Source: Pseudomonas sp. 8AS (GTDB lineage: Bacteria; Pseudomonadota; Gammaproteobacteria; Pseudomonadales; Pseudomonadaceae). Taken from it: a DNA stretch of 64,000 nucleotides. This document shows positions 48,806-58,306 of this stretch, piece after piece; the stretch's first letter is position 1, and every line of letters begins with the position of its first letter. Where the stretch lies: assembly GCF_902506505.1 (NCBI RefSeq), contig NZ_LR733406.1:3347731-3411730 (forward strand). Reading direction: 5' to 3'. The translations under genes and the position numbers were made by a program. The notes beneath the pieces were generated by a model that was not told where the DNA came from, did no database searches, and saw only the letters and a list, made by a program, of their open reading frames with translations.

Positions 48806-48834
48806 ATGACCGCCAGACGACAGTCCGATGACAA
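48806..48834 (-). promoter_or_regulatory. Pho box (PhoB binding site) upstream of plcP
   Basis: On the minus strand three 7-mers lie in direct repeat with exact 11-bp spacing: TTGTCAT (48834-48828), CTGTCGT (48823-48817) and CGGTCAT (48812-48806). The PhoB consensus is CTGTCAT at 11-bp periodicity. It lies 54-82 bp upstream of the plcP start and faces it. No convincing -10 was fixed. Confidence 0.82.
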
Positions 48835-48876
48835 CCCACCGGCCCGCCGCGGCGGTGTAGACTGCCAGCTTGTTTC

Positions 48877-49018
48877 AGAACCTGTTTAGGATCTTTTGAG
48901 CTAGAGCCAGGCCAGGCGAAGTTGGGCGAGGACGCGGAGTTTACGAGGTGTAAATGAGCAGTCAGAGCCCAACTTCAACGCAGCATGGCTGACGATCAAG
49001 AGATCCTAAACAGGCTCT
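48877..49018. repeat. Structured intergenic repeat, copy B (nested inverted repeats)
   Basis: 142 bp. Outer arms AGAACCTGTTTAGGATCT (48877-48894) and AGATCCTAAACAGGCTCT (49001-49018) pair with one mismatch; inner arms GAAGTTGGGC (48918-48927) and GCCCAACTTC (48967-48976) pair perfectly; the centre is TTTAC...GTAAA. Shared words with copy A are GAGCTAG, GTAAATGAGCA and AACGCAGCAT. The right arm ends 1-2 bp before the AGGAGA ribosome site of the AraC-type gene at 49031. Confidence 0.8.
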
Positions 49019-49030
49019 CAGGAGACCGCC

Positions 49031-49792
49031 ATGCACCCGGTTTTATCCCTGCGCCACTACCGCCACGAACCGATCGCCCACAGCCACGAGCACGCCCAGC
49101 TGGTGTTCGGCCTGTCCGGCTGCCTGGATTTCGAAGTCGCCGGCCAGGGCTGCCAGGTGCTCAGCCACAGCCTCGCCGTGGTGCCGCCCAGCGCTCACCA
49201 TGCCTGTGCCAGTGCCGCCGGCAGCCACTGCCTGGTGCTCGACGTGCCTGCGGACGGCTGGCTGCAGCAGCGCCTGGGCGCCCATGCCGATGCCGGCCGG
49301 CGCCTGCTCGAACGCCCCGGCCGCGTGCTGCTCAACCCGGCGCAGAGCCAGCTGGTCAACTGGCTGGCCGCCAGCCCGATCAACGATGAGGTGATCGCCC
49401 AGCAGGGCGCCGCCCTGCTGCTGGCCAGCCTGAGCAGCAGCCCGCCGGCGGCGAGCCCGGGCCTGCCGCTGGCGGCACTCGATGCGCATATCGCACGGCA
49501 CTGTGCCCACCCGCTGCAGGTGGCCGACCTGGCGCGCCTGTGCGGCCTGTCGGTGGCGCGCTTCCACGCGCGCTTCCTCGAGGAAACCGGGCAGACGCCG
49601 ATGGACCATGTGCGCAGCCGCCGCCTGCAACTGGGCCGCGAGCTGCTGCTGGGCAGCAACCTGGCGGTCGGCGAAGTCGCCGCGCGGGTCGGCTACGCCT
49701 CGCAGAGCGCCTTCACCGCGGCCCTGGCACGCCAGCTCGGCAGCACGCCGCGCCAGCTGCGCCGCGAGTCCCGCGACAAATCCCGGGAGTAG
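49031..49792 (+). CDS. AraC-family regulator with N-terminal cupin domain
   Basis: 253 aa. The N-terminal cupin (AraC_binding) shows HEPIAHSHEHAQLVFGLSG near residue 12, with metal-type histidines. The C-terminal HTH pair is DLARLCGLSVARFHARFLEE near 165 and VAARVGYASQSAFTAALARQ near 213. AGGAGA at 49020-49025 sets the start. It is divergent from plcP, and the same order (agt, plcP, AraC, csaA) is remembered from P. aeruginosa. It may regulate csaA and the permease; its ligand is unknown. Confidence 0.87.
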   Translation: MHPVLSLRHYRHEPIAHSHEHAQLVFGLSGCLDFEVAGQGCQVLSHSLAVVPPSAHHACASAAGSHCLVLDVPADGWLQQRLGAHADAGRRLLERPGRVLLNPAQSQLVNWLAASPINDEVIAQQGAALLLASLSSSPPAASPGLPLAALDAHIARHCAHPLQVADLARLCGLSVARFHARFLEETGQTPMDHVRSRRLQLGRELLLGSNLAVGEVAARVGYASQSAFTAALARQLGSTPRQLRRESRDKSRE

Positions 49793-49850
49793 CCCGACAG
49801 ACCGGGTGCGCGGGCGCCATCTAGACTCTGCCGATATTCAGGAGTCGCCT

Positions 49851-50186
49851 ATGCAAACCATCGAATGGCAGGATTTCGAGCGCGTGGAACTGCGCGTCGG
49901 CACCCTGCGCAGCGCCCGTCTCAATGAGAAAGCCGTGAAACCCGCCTATGTGCTGGAAGTCGACCTCGGCGAGCTGGGCATCAAGACCTCCAGCGCCCAG
50001 CTCACCGCGCACTACTCGGCCGAGCAACTGATCGGCCGCCAGGTCCTCTGCGTGTGCAATTTCGCCCCCAAGCGCATCGCCGGTATCCGCTCGGAGGTGC
50101 TGGTCACCGGCGTCTACGACGAGGGCGGCAAGGTGGTGCTGGCCAGCTTCGAGCATCCGCTGGCCAACGGCGCCCGCCTGGCATGA
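49851..50186 (+). CDS. csaA: CsaA-type tRNA-binding domain chaperone
   Basis: 111 aa, one OB-fold tRNA_bind domain: VELRVGTLRSARLNEKAV near residue 12 and the family end block RIAGIRSEVLVTGVYDEGGK. B. subtilis CsaA has export-related chaperone activity; bacterial function is otherwise thinly studied. The start at 49851 follows CAGGAGTC. Its stop overlaps the permease start by four bases (ATGA), so they are coupled. Confidence 0.93.
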   Translation: MQTIEWQDFERVELRVGTLRSARLNEKAVKPAYVLEVDLGELGIKTSSAQLTAHYSAEQLIGRQVLCVCNFAPKRIAGIRSEVLVTGVYDEGGKVVLASFEHPLANGARLA

Positions 50187-51055
50187 ACCGGCGCAAGGCA
50201 CTTCTGGCCCTGCACCTGGGCGCGTTGTTCTTCGGCCTGTCCGGGATCTTCGGCAAGCTGGCCCTGGCCGCCCCGGTGGTCATAGTGTTCGGCCGCGCCC
50301 TGTTCGCCGTCGGCGCCCTGGGCCTGTTCGCCCGCACCGCCGCCGGCCAGGAGCGGCCCAGCTGGCAGCGCCGCCTGGCCCTGGCCGGTGCCGGCCTGCT
50401 GCTCGGCGGGCATTGGTGGAGTTTCTTCATCGCGGTGAAGGTGGCGGGCGTGGCGGTGGCCACCCTCGGTTTCGCCACCTTCCCGGCCTTTACCGTGCTG
50501 CTCGAAGGGCTGCTGTTCAAGGAGCGGGTACGCCGTGGCGAATGGGCGGTAGTCGGCCTGGTCTGCCTGGGCCTGGTGCTGGTCACGCCGAATTTCGACT
50601 TCGGCAACCAGGCGACCCTCGGCCTGGCCTGGGCGGTGCTGTCCGGCCTGCTGTTCGCCCTGGTGTCGGTGAGCAACCGCGCCACCACCCGCGGCCTACA
50701 CCCGGCCCAGGCCGCGCTGTGGCAGAACATCAGCATCCTGCTGTGCAGCCTGCCCTTTGCCTGGAGCCTGCTGCCCGCGGTGCGCCCGCTCGACTGGCTG
50801 TGGATCGGCCTGCTCGGCCTGCTCTGCACGGCGCTGGCGCACAGCCTGTTCGTCGCCAGCCTGCGCGTGCTCAACGCGCGCAACGCCTCGGTGGTGTTCG
50901 CCCTGGAGCCGGTCTACGGCATCGCCTTCGCCTGGTGGCTGTTCCACGAACAGCCGGGGCTGCGCATGCTCTGCGGCGGCGCGCTGATCGTGCTGGCCAC
51001 GGTGCTCTCGGCACGCCTGAGCAAGCACAGCCCGAGCGTCGACGACCTCAGCTGA
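50183..51055 (+). CDS. DMT-superfamily permease with two EamA domains
   Basis: 290 aa with ten predicted membrane helices in two EamA halves. The first begins LHLGALFFGLSGIFGKLALA; the second ends LNARNASVVFALEPVYGIAF, the repeat-conserved SVVFALEPV block typical of EamA exporters. Substrate unknown. The ATG at 50183 overlaps the csaA stop; the Gly-rich start MNRRKALLALHLGALFFG fits. It ends 3 bp before a convergent SelW-type gene. Confidence 0.9.
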   Translation: MNRRKALLALHLGALFFGLSGIFGKLALAAPVVIVFGRALFAVGALGLFARTAAGQERPSWQRRLALAGAGLLLGGHWWSFFIAVKVAGVAVATLGFATFPAFTVLLEGLLFKERVRRGEWAVVGLVCLGLVLVTPNFDFGNQATLGLAWAVLSGLLFALVSVSNRATTRGLHPAQAALWQNISILLCSLPFAWSLLPAVRPLDWLWIGLLGLLCTALAHSLFVASLRVLNARNASVVFALEPVYGIAFAWWLFHEQPGLRMLCGGALIVLATVLSARLSKHSPSVDDLS

Positions 51056-51058
51056 CCG

Positions 51059-51352
51059 CTAGCGGTCGTTGTGGCCCAGGTCGCGGGCCGGGTCGATCAG
51101 GTCGCGCAGGCGCTGCTTGAGTACCTTGGCCTCGGGGAAACCGCCATCGGCCTTGCGTTCCCACAGCTGGCTGCCATCGCAGCTGATGCGGAACACACCG
51201 CCGCTGCCCGGTTCCAGGCTGACCTTGCCCAGCTCGTCGGCGAAGGTGCTGAGCAGCTCCTGGGCCAGCCAGGCGGCACGCAACAGCCACTGGCACTGGG
51301 TGCAGTAGGTGATCACCACCTCGGGTTTGGCGGCTCGCGCGGCTTCGTTCAT
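51059..51352 (-). CDS. SelW/SelT/Rdx-family thioredoxin-like protein
   Basis: 97 aa, the SelT/SelW/SelH domain (Rdx family). The redox motif is CTQC in VITYCTQCQWLLRAAW, with cysteine where eukaryotic homologues use selenocysteine. The GVFRISCDGSQLWERKADGG block and end LRDLIDPARDLGH are family-typical. The ATG at 51352 gives MNEAARAAKPEVVITYC. It lies 7 bp after a MarR-type regulator in the same orientation, so the pair may respond to oxidative signals; this is inference. Confidence 0.88.
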   Translation of the reverse strand: MNEAARAAKPEVVITYCTQCQWLLRAAWLAQELLSTFADELGKVSLEPGSGGVFRISCDGSQLWERKADGGFPEAKVLKQRLRDLIDPARDLGHNDR

Positions 51353-51359
51353 GGCCACC

Positions 51360-51794
51360 TCAGTTCTTTTCCAGATTGGCCAGGACCTGGGCATGGACCC
51401 GCTGGCAGAGTTGCATGTCTTCCTCGCTGACGCCGGCGAACAGCTCCTTGCGCAGGCCCATGGCGATGCTCTCGATCTGCTCGATCAGCGGGCGGGCCTG
51501 GGGGCTGAGCAGCACCTTCTTCGCCCGCCGGTCTTCCGGCACGGCCTGGCGCTGTACCAGGCCCTGGGCTTCCAGGCCGTCGAGCAGGCGGGCCAGGGTC
51601 GGCCCCTCGACCCCGACGGTTTTCGCCAGCTCGCGCTGGGTCGGCGGCTCCTGGTGCAGGGCCAGGTGCAGCAGTACCAGCCAGCGCGCCTGGGACAGGC
51701 CGAGGCCGGCCAGGCGGCGATCCAGTTCGGCGCGCCAGGCGCGGGAAAGTTGAGCCAGCTGCATGCCAAAACTGTGTTGCGCAAAGTTATTCAT
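51360..51794 (-). CDS. MarR-family transcriptional regulator
   Basis: 144 aa, usual MarR/SlyA length. The winged helix shows LSQARWLVLLHLALHQEPPT near residue 33, QRELAKTVGVEGPTLARLLDG near 52 and the wing PEDRRAKKVLLSPQA near 86. It is in the same transcription unit as the SelW-type gene. No cysteine switch is obvious in the N-terminal helix. The ligand cannot be inferred. Confidence 0.9.
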   Translation of the reverse strand: MNNFAQHSFGMQLAQLSRAWRAELDRRLAGLGLSQARWLVLLHLALHQEPPTQRELAKTVGVEGPTLARLLDGLEAQGLVQRQAVPEDRRAKKVLLSPQARPLIEQIESIAMGLRKELFAGVSEEDMQLCQRVHAQVLANLEKN

Positions 51795-51914
51795 AGTGAC
51801 GATTTCCCGGTTCCTGCCACCGCCCGCCTGCCCCTATGGCGGGCAGACAGCAGAAAAACCTAATTATTAGTCACCTAACCATAACTCCGCCGCAGGCCCC
51901 CGCCAAGCCCGCCG

Positions 51915-52931
51915 TTACCATTTCACATACTGATCCTCGACGAAGCCCCAGAGCTGCTCGATCACCAGCGGAGCGCGACCCGGTGGGCGCAGGACGCCGT
52001 CGAAGCAGCCGAAGACCTGCTTGAAGTTGCTCGCCAGCAGGCCCAGGTCGAGCCGCTCGCGGTGCAGGCCGTGGCCGCGAAAACGCAGCTCGACCTGGCC
52101 ATCGGCGGAGCGGATGTGCCAGGGCTGCAACGGGTCGTCGCGGTCGAACTGGAAGTGCACACCGCCGACCTGGACCAGCTCGCCGTCCAGCCAGTAGCAG
52201 TTCTCGCTGAAGCTGGTTTCGTTGACCCCGCAGGACAGGTTCAGGCCGACCCGCACGCCGGCCACCTCGCCGGACAGGCAGGCCCAGTTCCAGTGGGTTT
52301 CCGGGCGCATGTAGCCGGCCGACCAGTCGTGGTGGGCGAAGGCGTCCAGCGCCTGCAGATCGAAATCGCCCAGCGCGCTCTGTACCGAGCCACGGCAGCG
52401 CACCCCGGCCACCTTCTGCGCGTAGACCCAGCCGTTGACCGCCGTGGGCGTGCAGATGCACATGGGTTGGAAGGCCGGCTGCTGCTCGGAGAAGTGCGCG
52501 TCGATGCGCGTGCCGTCGTCCAGTTCGACCAGCAGGCGCTTCTCCTTCGGCTGCAGGCGGTTCTCCAGGCGCAGCAGATTGCCGCCGCTGCGCAGCTCGC
52601 AGATGCCGTCGTCTGGCTGCTGCGAGAAGCGGCTGCCAAAGCCCAGGGGCAGGCGGAACTGGCGTTCGATCAGGCGCCCGCTGGACGGATGGAACAGATA
52701 GACGAAGCCGACACCGAGCAGGCTCAGGTTGCCCAAGGCGCAGCCGCCGATCAGCTCGTGGCTGACCAGGCCGAAGTACTGGAACTGGTGGAAGCGCCGC
52801 CACTTGGCCAGGGCCCCCAGGCGCCGGCCCATGGGCGAGCGGAAGTCGAAGTCGCGGTAGTTCACCAGACCCGGGGCCTCGGCGAAGATGCCGTAATGGG
52901 GCTGGCCATTGGCCTGGATCAGTCGTTGCAT
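51915..52931 (-). CDS. DUF2804 domain protein
   Basis: 338 aa covering the full DUF2804 domain: RSPMGRRLGALAKWRRFHQF near residue 32, QPMCICTPTAVNGWVYAQK near 152, the MRPETHWNWACLSG block near 207 and the end FGCFDGVLRPPGRAPL. The fold is related to lipocalin-like intracellular proteins (CrtC/AttH group), with no known reaction. There is no signal peptide. The ATG at 52931 is preferred to a GTG two codons upstream. It stands alone between MarR (same strand) and a diguanylate cyclase. Confidence 0.85.
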   Translation of the reverse strand: MQRLIQANGQPHYGIFAEAPGLVNYRDFDFRSPMGRRLGALAKWRRFHQFQYFGLVSHELIGGCALGNLSLLGVGFVYLFHPSSGRLIERQFRLPLGFGSRFSQQPDDGICELRSGGNLLRLENRLQPKEKRLLVELDDGTRIDAHFSEQQPAFQPMCICTPTAVNGWVYAQKVAGVRCRGSVQSALGDFDLQALDAFAHHDWSAGYMRPETHWNWACLSGEVAGVRVGLNLSCGVNETSFSENCYWLDGELVQVGGVHFQFDRDDPLQPWHIRSADGQVELRFRGHGLHRERLDLGLLASNFKQVFGCFDGVLRPPGRAPLVIEQLWGFVEDQYVKW

Positions 52932-53013
52932 CGGCACTGCTCGGCGGCGAAAACGGCGATGCTAGCAGCCGGTCCGTGCCCGTCTGGCGACGGAATGCGC
53001 CAAAGCGACGGAC

Positions 53014-54189
53014 TTAGAGCGCCGAACTCAGCACCCGATTGCGGCCGCCGGCCTTGGCCTCGTACAGCCAGCGGTCGGCCTGCTGGTACAGGCTGCTCGG
53101 GGCCTGGCCGGGCTGCGGCAGCAGGCAGACCATGCCGATCGACAGGGTCACCACGGCGGCGCTGGTGGAGCCGGCATGCTCGATCCGCAGGCCCTCGACG
53201 GCCTGGCGCAATGCCTCGGCACGCTGCTGCGTCTGCGCGGCATCGATGCCGTAGAGCAGCACGGCGAACTCCTCGCCGCCCATGCGCACGGCCATGTCCA
53301 GCGGGCGCCGGGCGGCCTGCTGGAACACCTGGCCGACCTGGCGCAGTACCGCATCGCCGGCCTGGTGGCCGTAGCGGTCGTTGTAGGCCTTGAAGTGGTC
53401 GACATCGCCGAGCAGCAGCGCGACCGGCACCCGCTCGCGCTGGGCCTGGCGCCACAGGCGGTCGAGCTGGCGGTCGAAGCTGCGGCGGTTGTGCAGGCCG
53501 GTCAGGCTGTCCTGCTCGGCGAGCACCTGCAGCAGGTTGCCCACCAGGAAGTGCTCGCGCGAGCGGTACTCCAGCAGGTAGCAACCCACCGCGCCCATCA
53601 GGTTGCCGAACAGCAGGAACACCAGGTTGTTGGCCAGCCGCGCCGGCGCGGTGCCGGCCCAGCTGTCGAATGCCAGGTAGGCGACCAGCATGATCGCCGA
53701 GCTGAGCAGCGCCTCGCTCAGGCGCAGGCCCACCAGGAAGTAGGCGGCCATGCAGATCAGCAGCAGGCCTTCGTAGGGGAAGTCCGGATGGCGCAGGTGG
53801 GCGATGCCCACCACCGCCGTGGCCGAGACGCCCAGCGCGGTGATGCACAGCAGGCTGAAAGGCCCCAGCCAGGACGAATGCGGCTGGCGCAGCAGCAGCC
53901 AGGCGTAGCCCAGCAGCAGGACCAGCACGCCCAGGCGCAGGGCCAGCGCCCACCAGCGCTCCGGCGCACCGATCACCAGCTGATCGAGGGCGGCGAATGC
54001 CAGCCAGACCAGCACGCCGAAGGCCAGGGCTATGCGCCGCAGGCCGTAGCTTTCCTGACGCTGGTACAGGCGGTACTGGCGCTCCAGCGGGCGGGCGAAG
54101 CGCAGCCGCTGCACGCCCTGCTTGAGCTGCTCGGCATAGGGATTTGCGGGCACATCGGCCAACCAAGTGCGATACAGCGACACCGACAC
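53014..54189 (-). CDS. Membrane-bound diguanylate cyclase (GGDEF domain)
   Basis: 391 aa. Six hydrophobic segments fill residues about 50-205, a 6-TM sensor of unknown ligand, followed by a GGDEF domain from about 220 (DSLTGLHNRRSFDRQLDRL). The signature is RMGGEEFAVLL, with an RPLD I-site five residues before GGEEF, and DVDHFKAYNDRYGH for substrate. All active-site features are intact. The start is GTG at 54189; no strong ribosome site, so the start is uncertain. It makes a second c-di-GMP source in the window, 40 kb of sequence from the AmrZ gene. Confidence 0.88.
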   Translation of the reverse strand: MSVSLYRTWLADVPANPYAEQLKQGVQRLRFARPLERQYRLYQRQESYGLRRIALAFGVLVWLAFAALDQLVIGAPERWWALALRLGVLVLLLGYAWLLLRQPHSSWLGPFSLLCITALGVSATAVVGIAHLRHPDFPYEGLLLICMAAYFLVGLRLSEALLSSAIMLVAYLAFDSWAGTAPARLANNLVFLLFGNLMGAVGCYLLEYRSREHFLVGNLLQVLAEQDSLTGLHNRRSFDRQLDRLWRQAQRERVPVALLLGDVDHFKAYNDRYGHQAGDAVLRQVGQVFQQAARRPLDMAVRMGGEEFAVLLYGIDAAQTQQRAEALRQAVEGLRIEHAGSTSAAVVTLSIGMVCLLPQPGQAPSSLYQQADRWLYEAKAGGRNRVLSSAL

Positions 54190-54228
54190 CTCGACACGCG
54201 AACCTGTGCAGCCACCTTAGAGGGCGGG

Positions 54229-54252
54229 GGCGCCGGCCACAAGCCCGGCGCC
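54229..54252 (-). terminator. GC-rich hairpin after recQ
   Basis: GGCGCCGG and CCGGCGCC pair around an 8-nt loop, 6 bp past the recQ stop on the minus strand. No T-run follows, so it may terminate weakly or only protect the mRNA end. Confidence 0.35.
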
Positions 54253-54257
54253 GCCGC

Positions 54258-56387
<2,130 letters not shown>

Positions 56388-56515
56388 GCCGGTCTCCATA
56401 TGCAGCCGCGCAGTATACGCGAGCGGCATGCCCCTGCAGCCAACGCCTGTCGGCCGTGCTTTTGCCCACTCAGGGGGCTAGAATCGAAAAGATTATTTTC
56501 TCAAGGTAGCCCACG

Positions 56516-57103
56516 ATGTCTTTCGCCGAGCAACTGTCCCGCCTGCAAGCCTTTCTCGATGCCGATGAACTGCATGAGGAGGCCCTGGACTACGTGGCCG
56601 CACACGGCTATCTGACCGCCCTGTCGATCTGTCCGGAGCCGGTGCCGGAGCGCGAGTGGATCGACGCGCTGTTCGCCGAGCCGCCGCACTACCGCAGCGA
56701 CGCCGAACGCGAGGAAATCGAAGCCACCCTGCAGCAGCTCAAGGGCCATATCGGCCGCCAGCTGGCCAGCGACGACGATCCGGAATTCCCCTGCGAGGTC
56801 GACCTCGGCGAAGTACCGGACGACTCCGACCTGCGCGGCTGGTGCATCGGCTTCATGGAAGGCGTGTTCCTGCGCGAGTCGGTGTGGTTCGAAGACGCCG
56901 AAGACGAGGTCAGCGAGCTGCTGCTGCCAATCATGGTCGCCTCCGGCCTGTTCGACGAACAACCCGAGTTCGCCGAGATCGCCCGCGATCGCGACCTGGT
57001 GGACAGCATGGTCGACCAGATCCCCGAGCTGCTCACCGCCCTGTTCCTCCTGTGCCACGCGCCGGAAGAGAAGCCGGCGCTGCTCAAGCCCCGCCACCAC
57101 TAA
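56516..57103 (+). CDS. YecA/UPF0149 family protein
   Basis: 195 aa helical protein of the UPF0149 (YecA/YgfB) family: QLSRLQAFLDADELHEEALD at the N-terminus and LRGWCIGFMEGVFLRESVWF near 110 with the family WxxGFxxG-type motif. There is no C-terminal SEC-C zinc motif, unlike many YecA proteins. Function is unknown. The start at 56516 follows CAAGGTAG. It lies 9 bp before the DUF454 gene. Confidence 0.87.
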   Translation: MSFAEQLSRLQAFLDADELHEEALDYVAAHGYLTALSICPEPVPEREWIDALFAEPPHYRSDAEREEIEATLQQLKGHIGRQLASDDDPEFPCEVDLGEVPDDSDLRGWCIGFMEGVFLRESVWFEDAEDEVSELLLPIMVASGLFDEQPEFAEIARDRDLVDSMVDQIPELLTALFLLCHAPEEKPALLKPRHH

Positions 57104-57112
57104 GGCGCGCTG

Positions 57113-57514
57113 ATGGCGCACAGCGACATCCAGCAGAGCCGTCACCGCAGCGTGCGTTATGCACTGCTGGCGGTGGGCTGGCTGAGCGTGCTGCTGGGGG
57201 TGATCGGCATCTTCGTCCCGGTGCTGCCGACCACGCCCTTCCTGCTGCTGGCCGCTGCCTGCTTCGTGCGCAGCTCGCGGCGCTTCTATCACTGGCTGGT
57301 CGGCCATCGCCACCTTGGCCCGTGGATCCGCGATTACCTGGAAGGCAACGGCATCCCGCTCAAGGCCAAGGTCTACGCCATCGGCCTGATGTGGCTGAGC
57401 ATCGCCTTCTCCTGCTACCTGGTGCCGCTGCCCTGGGCGCGCGCCGGCATGCTGGCCAGCGCCGTGCTGGTCAGCCTGTACATCCTCCGCCAGAAAACCC
57501 TGCCCAGCCGCTGA
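57113..57514 (+). CDS. DUF454 (YbaN-like) inner membrane protein
   Basis: 133 aa with three to four membrane segments. The YbaN blocks LGVIGIFVPVLPTTPFLLLA near residue 30 and AACFVRSSRRFYHWLVGHR near 50 identify the family, as does WIRDYLEGNGIPLKAKV near 78. Function unknown. Cotranscribed with the YecA-family gene at a 9-bp gap. Confidence 0.9.
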   Translation: MAHSDIQQSRHRSVRYALLAVGWLSVLLGVIGIFVPVLPTTPFLLLAAACFVRSSRRFYHWLVGHRHLGPWIRDYLEGNGIPLKAKVYAIGLMWLSIAFSCYLVPLPWARAGMLASAVLVSLYILRQKTLPSR

Positions 57515-57598
57515 GCAGCGCGCCTGACCGGCGAACAAAGCCGGCAAAAGCCTGACCCGCCACCTAGACTTGCTGAACTTTCCGCGAGGATTGATCGC

Positions 57599-58297
57599 AT
57601 GCCGCCTCGGCCACGCCTTCAGGGACGAGCACCGCGCCGCCCGGCTGCGTGGCTGGCGCTCGCCCTGCTGCTGGGCCTGGTGCTGGGGGTGGCGGCGCGG
57701 GCCAACTGGGATTTCGCCCTGGTCATCCAGACTGCGGAAAAACGCTACGGCAACCTGGGCGTCGGCAAGGGCCGCATCGAAGCCTGGGACGAGCTGATCC
57801 AGAGCAGCGCCAAGCTGCCCGAGCGCGAGAAGCTGTCCGTGGTCAACCGCTTCTTCAACCGCCAGTTCCGCTTCACCGACGACATCCGCAGCTGGCGCCA
57901 GGAGGATTACTGGGCCACCCCGCTCGAAGCGCTGATCAAGGGCGCCGGCGACTGCGAGGACTACTCCATCGCCAAGTACTTCACCTTGCGCCGCCTCGGC
58001 ATACCCAGCGAGAAGCTGCGCATCACCTACGTCAAAGCCCTGCAGTACAACCAGGCGCACATGGTGCTGACCTATTACGCCAGCCCGAGCGCCGAGCCCC
58101 TGGTGCTGGACAACCTGATCGGCGAGATCCGCCCGGCCTCCCAGCGCCGGGATCTGCTGCCGGTCTATGCCTTCAATGCCGAAGGCCTGTACCTGCCTGG
58201 CACCACCGGCAAGAAGAGCGACTCCAAGAAGCTGTCGCGCTGGCAGGATCTGTTGAAGAAGATGCGGGCCGAAGGCTTCGCCATCGGAGAGGGTTAG
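57599..58297 (+). CDS. lapG: LapG periplasmic cysteine protease (bacterial transglutaminase-like)
   Basis: 232 aa. An N-terminal membrane segment at about 17-36 exports or anchors it in the periplasm. The BTLCP triad is visible: Cys119 in GAGDCEDYSIAKY, His near 156 in YNQAHMVLTYY and Asp near 177 in LVLDNLIGE. LapG cleaves the N-terminus of LapA-type adhesins to release biofilm cells; when LapD binds c-di-GMP it holds LapG inactive. Start at 57599 has GAGGATT upstream. Nine bases separate it from lapD. Confidence 0.94.
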   Translation: MPPRPRLQGRAPRRPAAWLALALLLGLVLGVAARANWDFALVIQTAEKRYGNLGVGKGRIEAWDELIQSSAKLPEREKLSVVNRFFNRQFRFTDDIRSWRQEDYWATPLEALIKGAGDCEDYSIAKYFTLRRLGIPSEKLRITYVKALQYNQAHMVLTYYASPSAEPLVLDNLIGEIRPASQRRDLLPVYAFNAEGLYLPGTTGKKSDSKKLSRWQDLLKKMRAEGFAIGEG

Positions 58298-58306
58298 GAG
58301 CACGCC

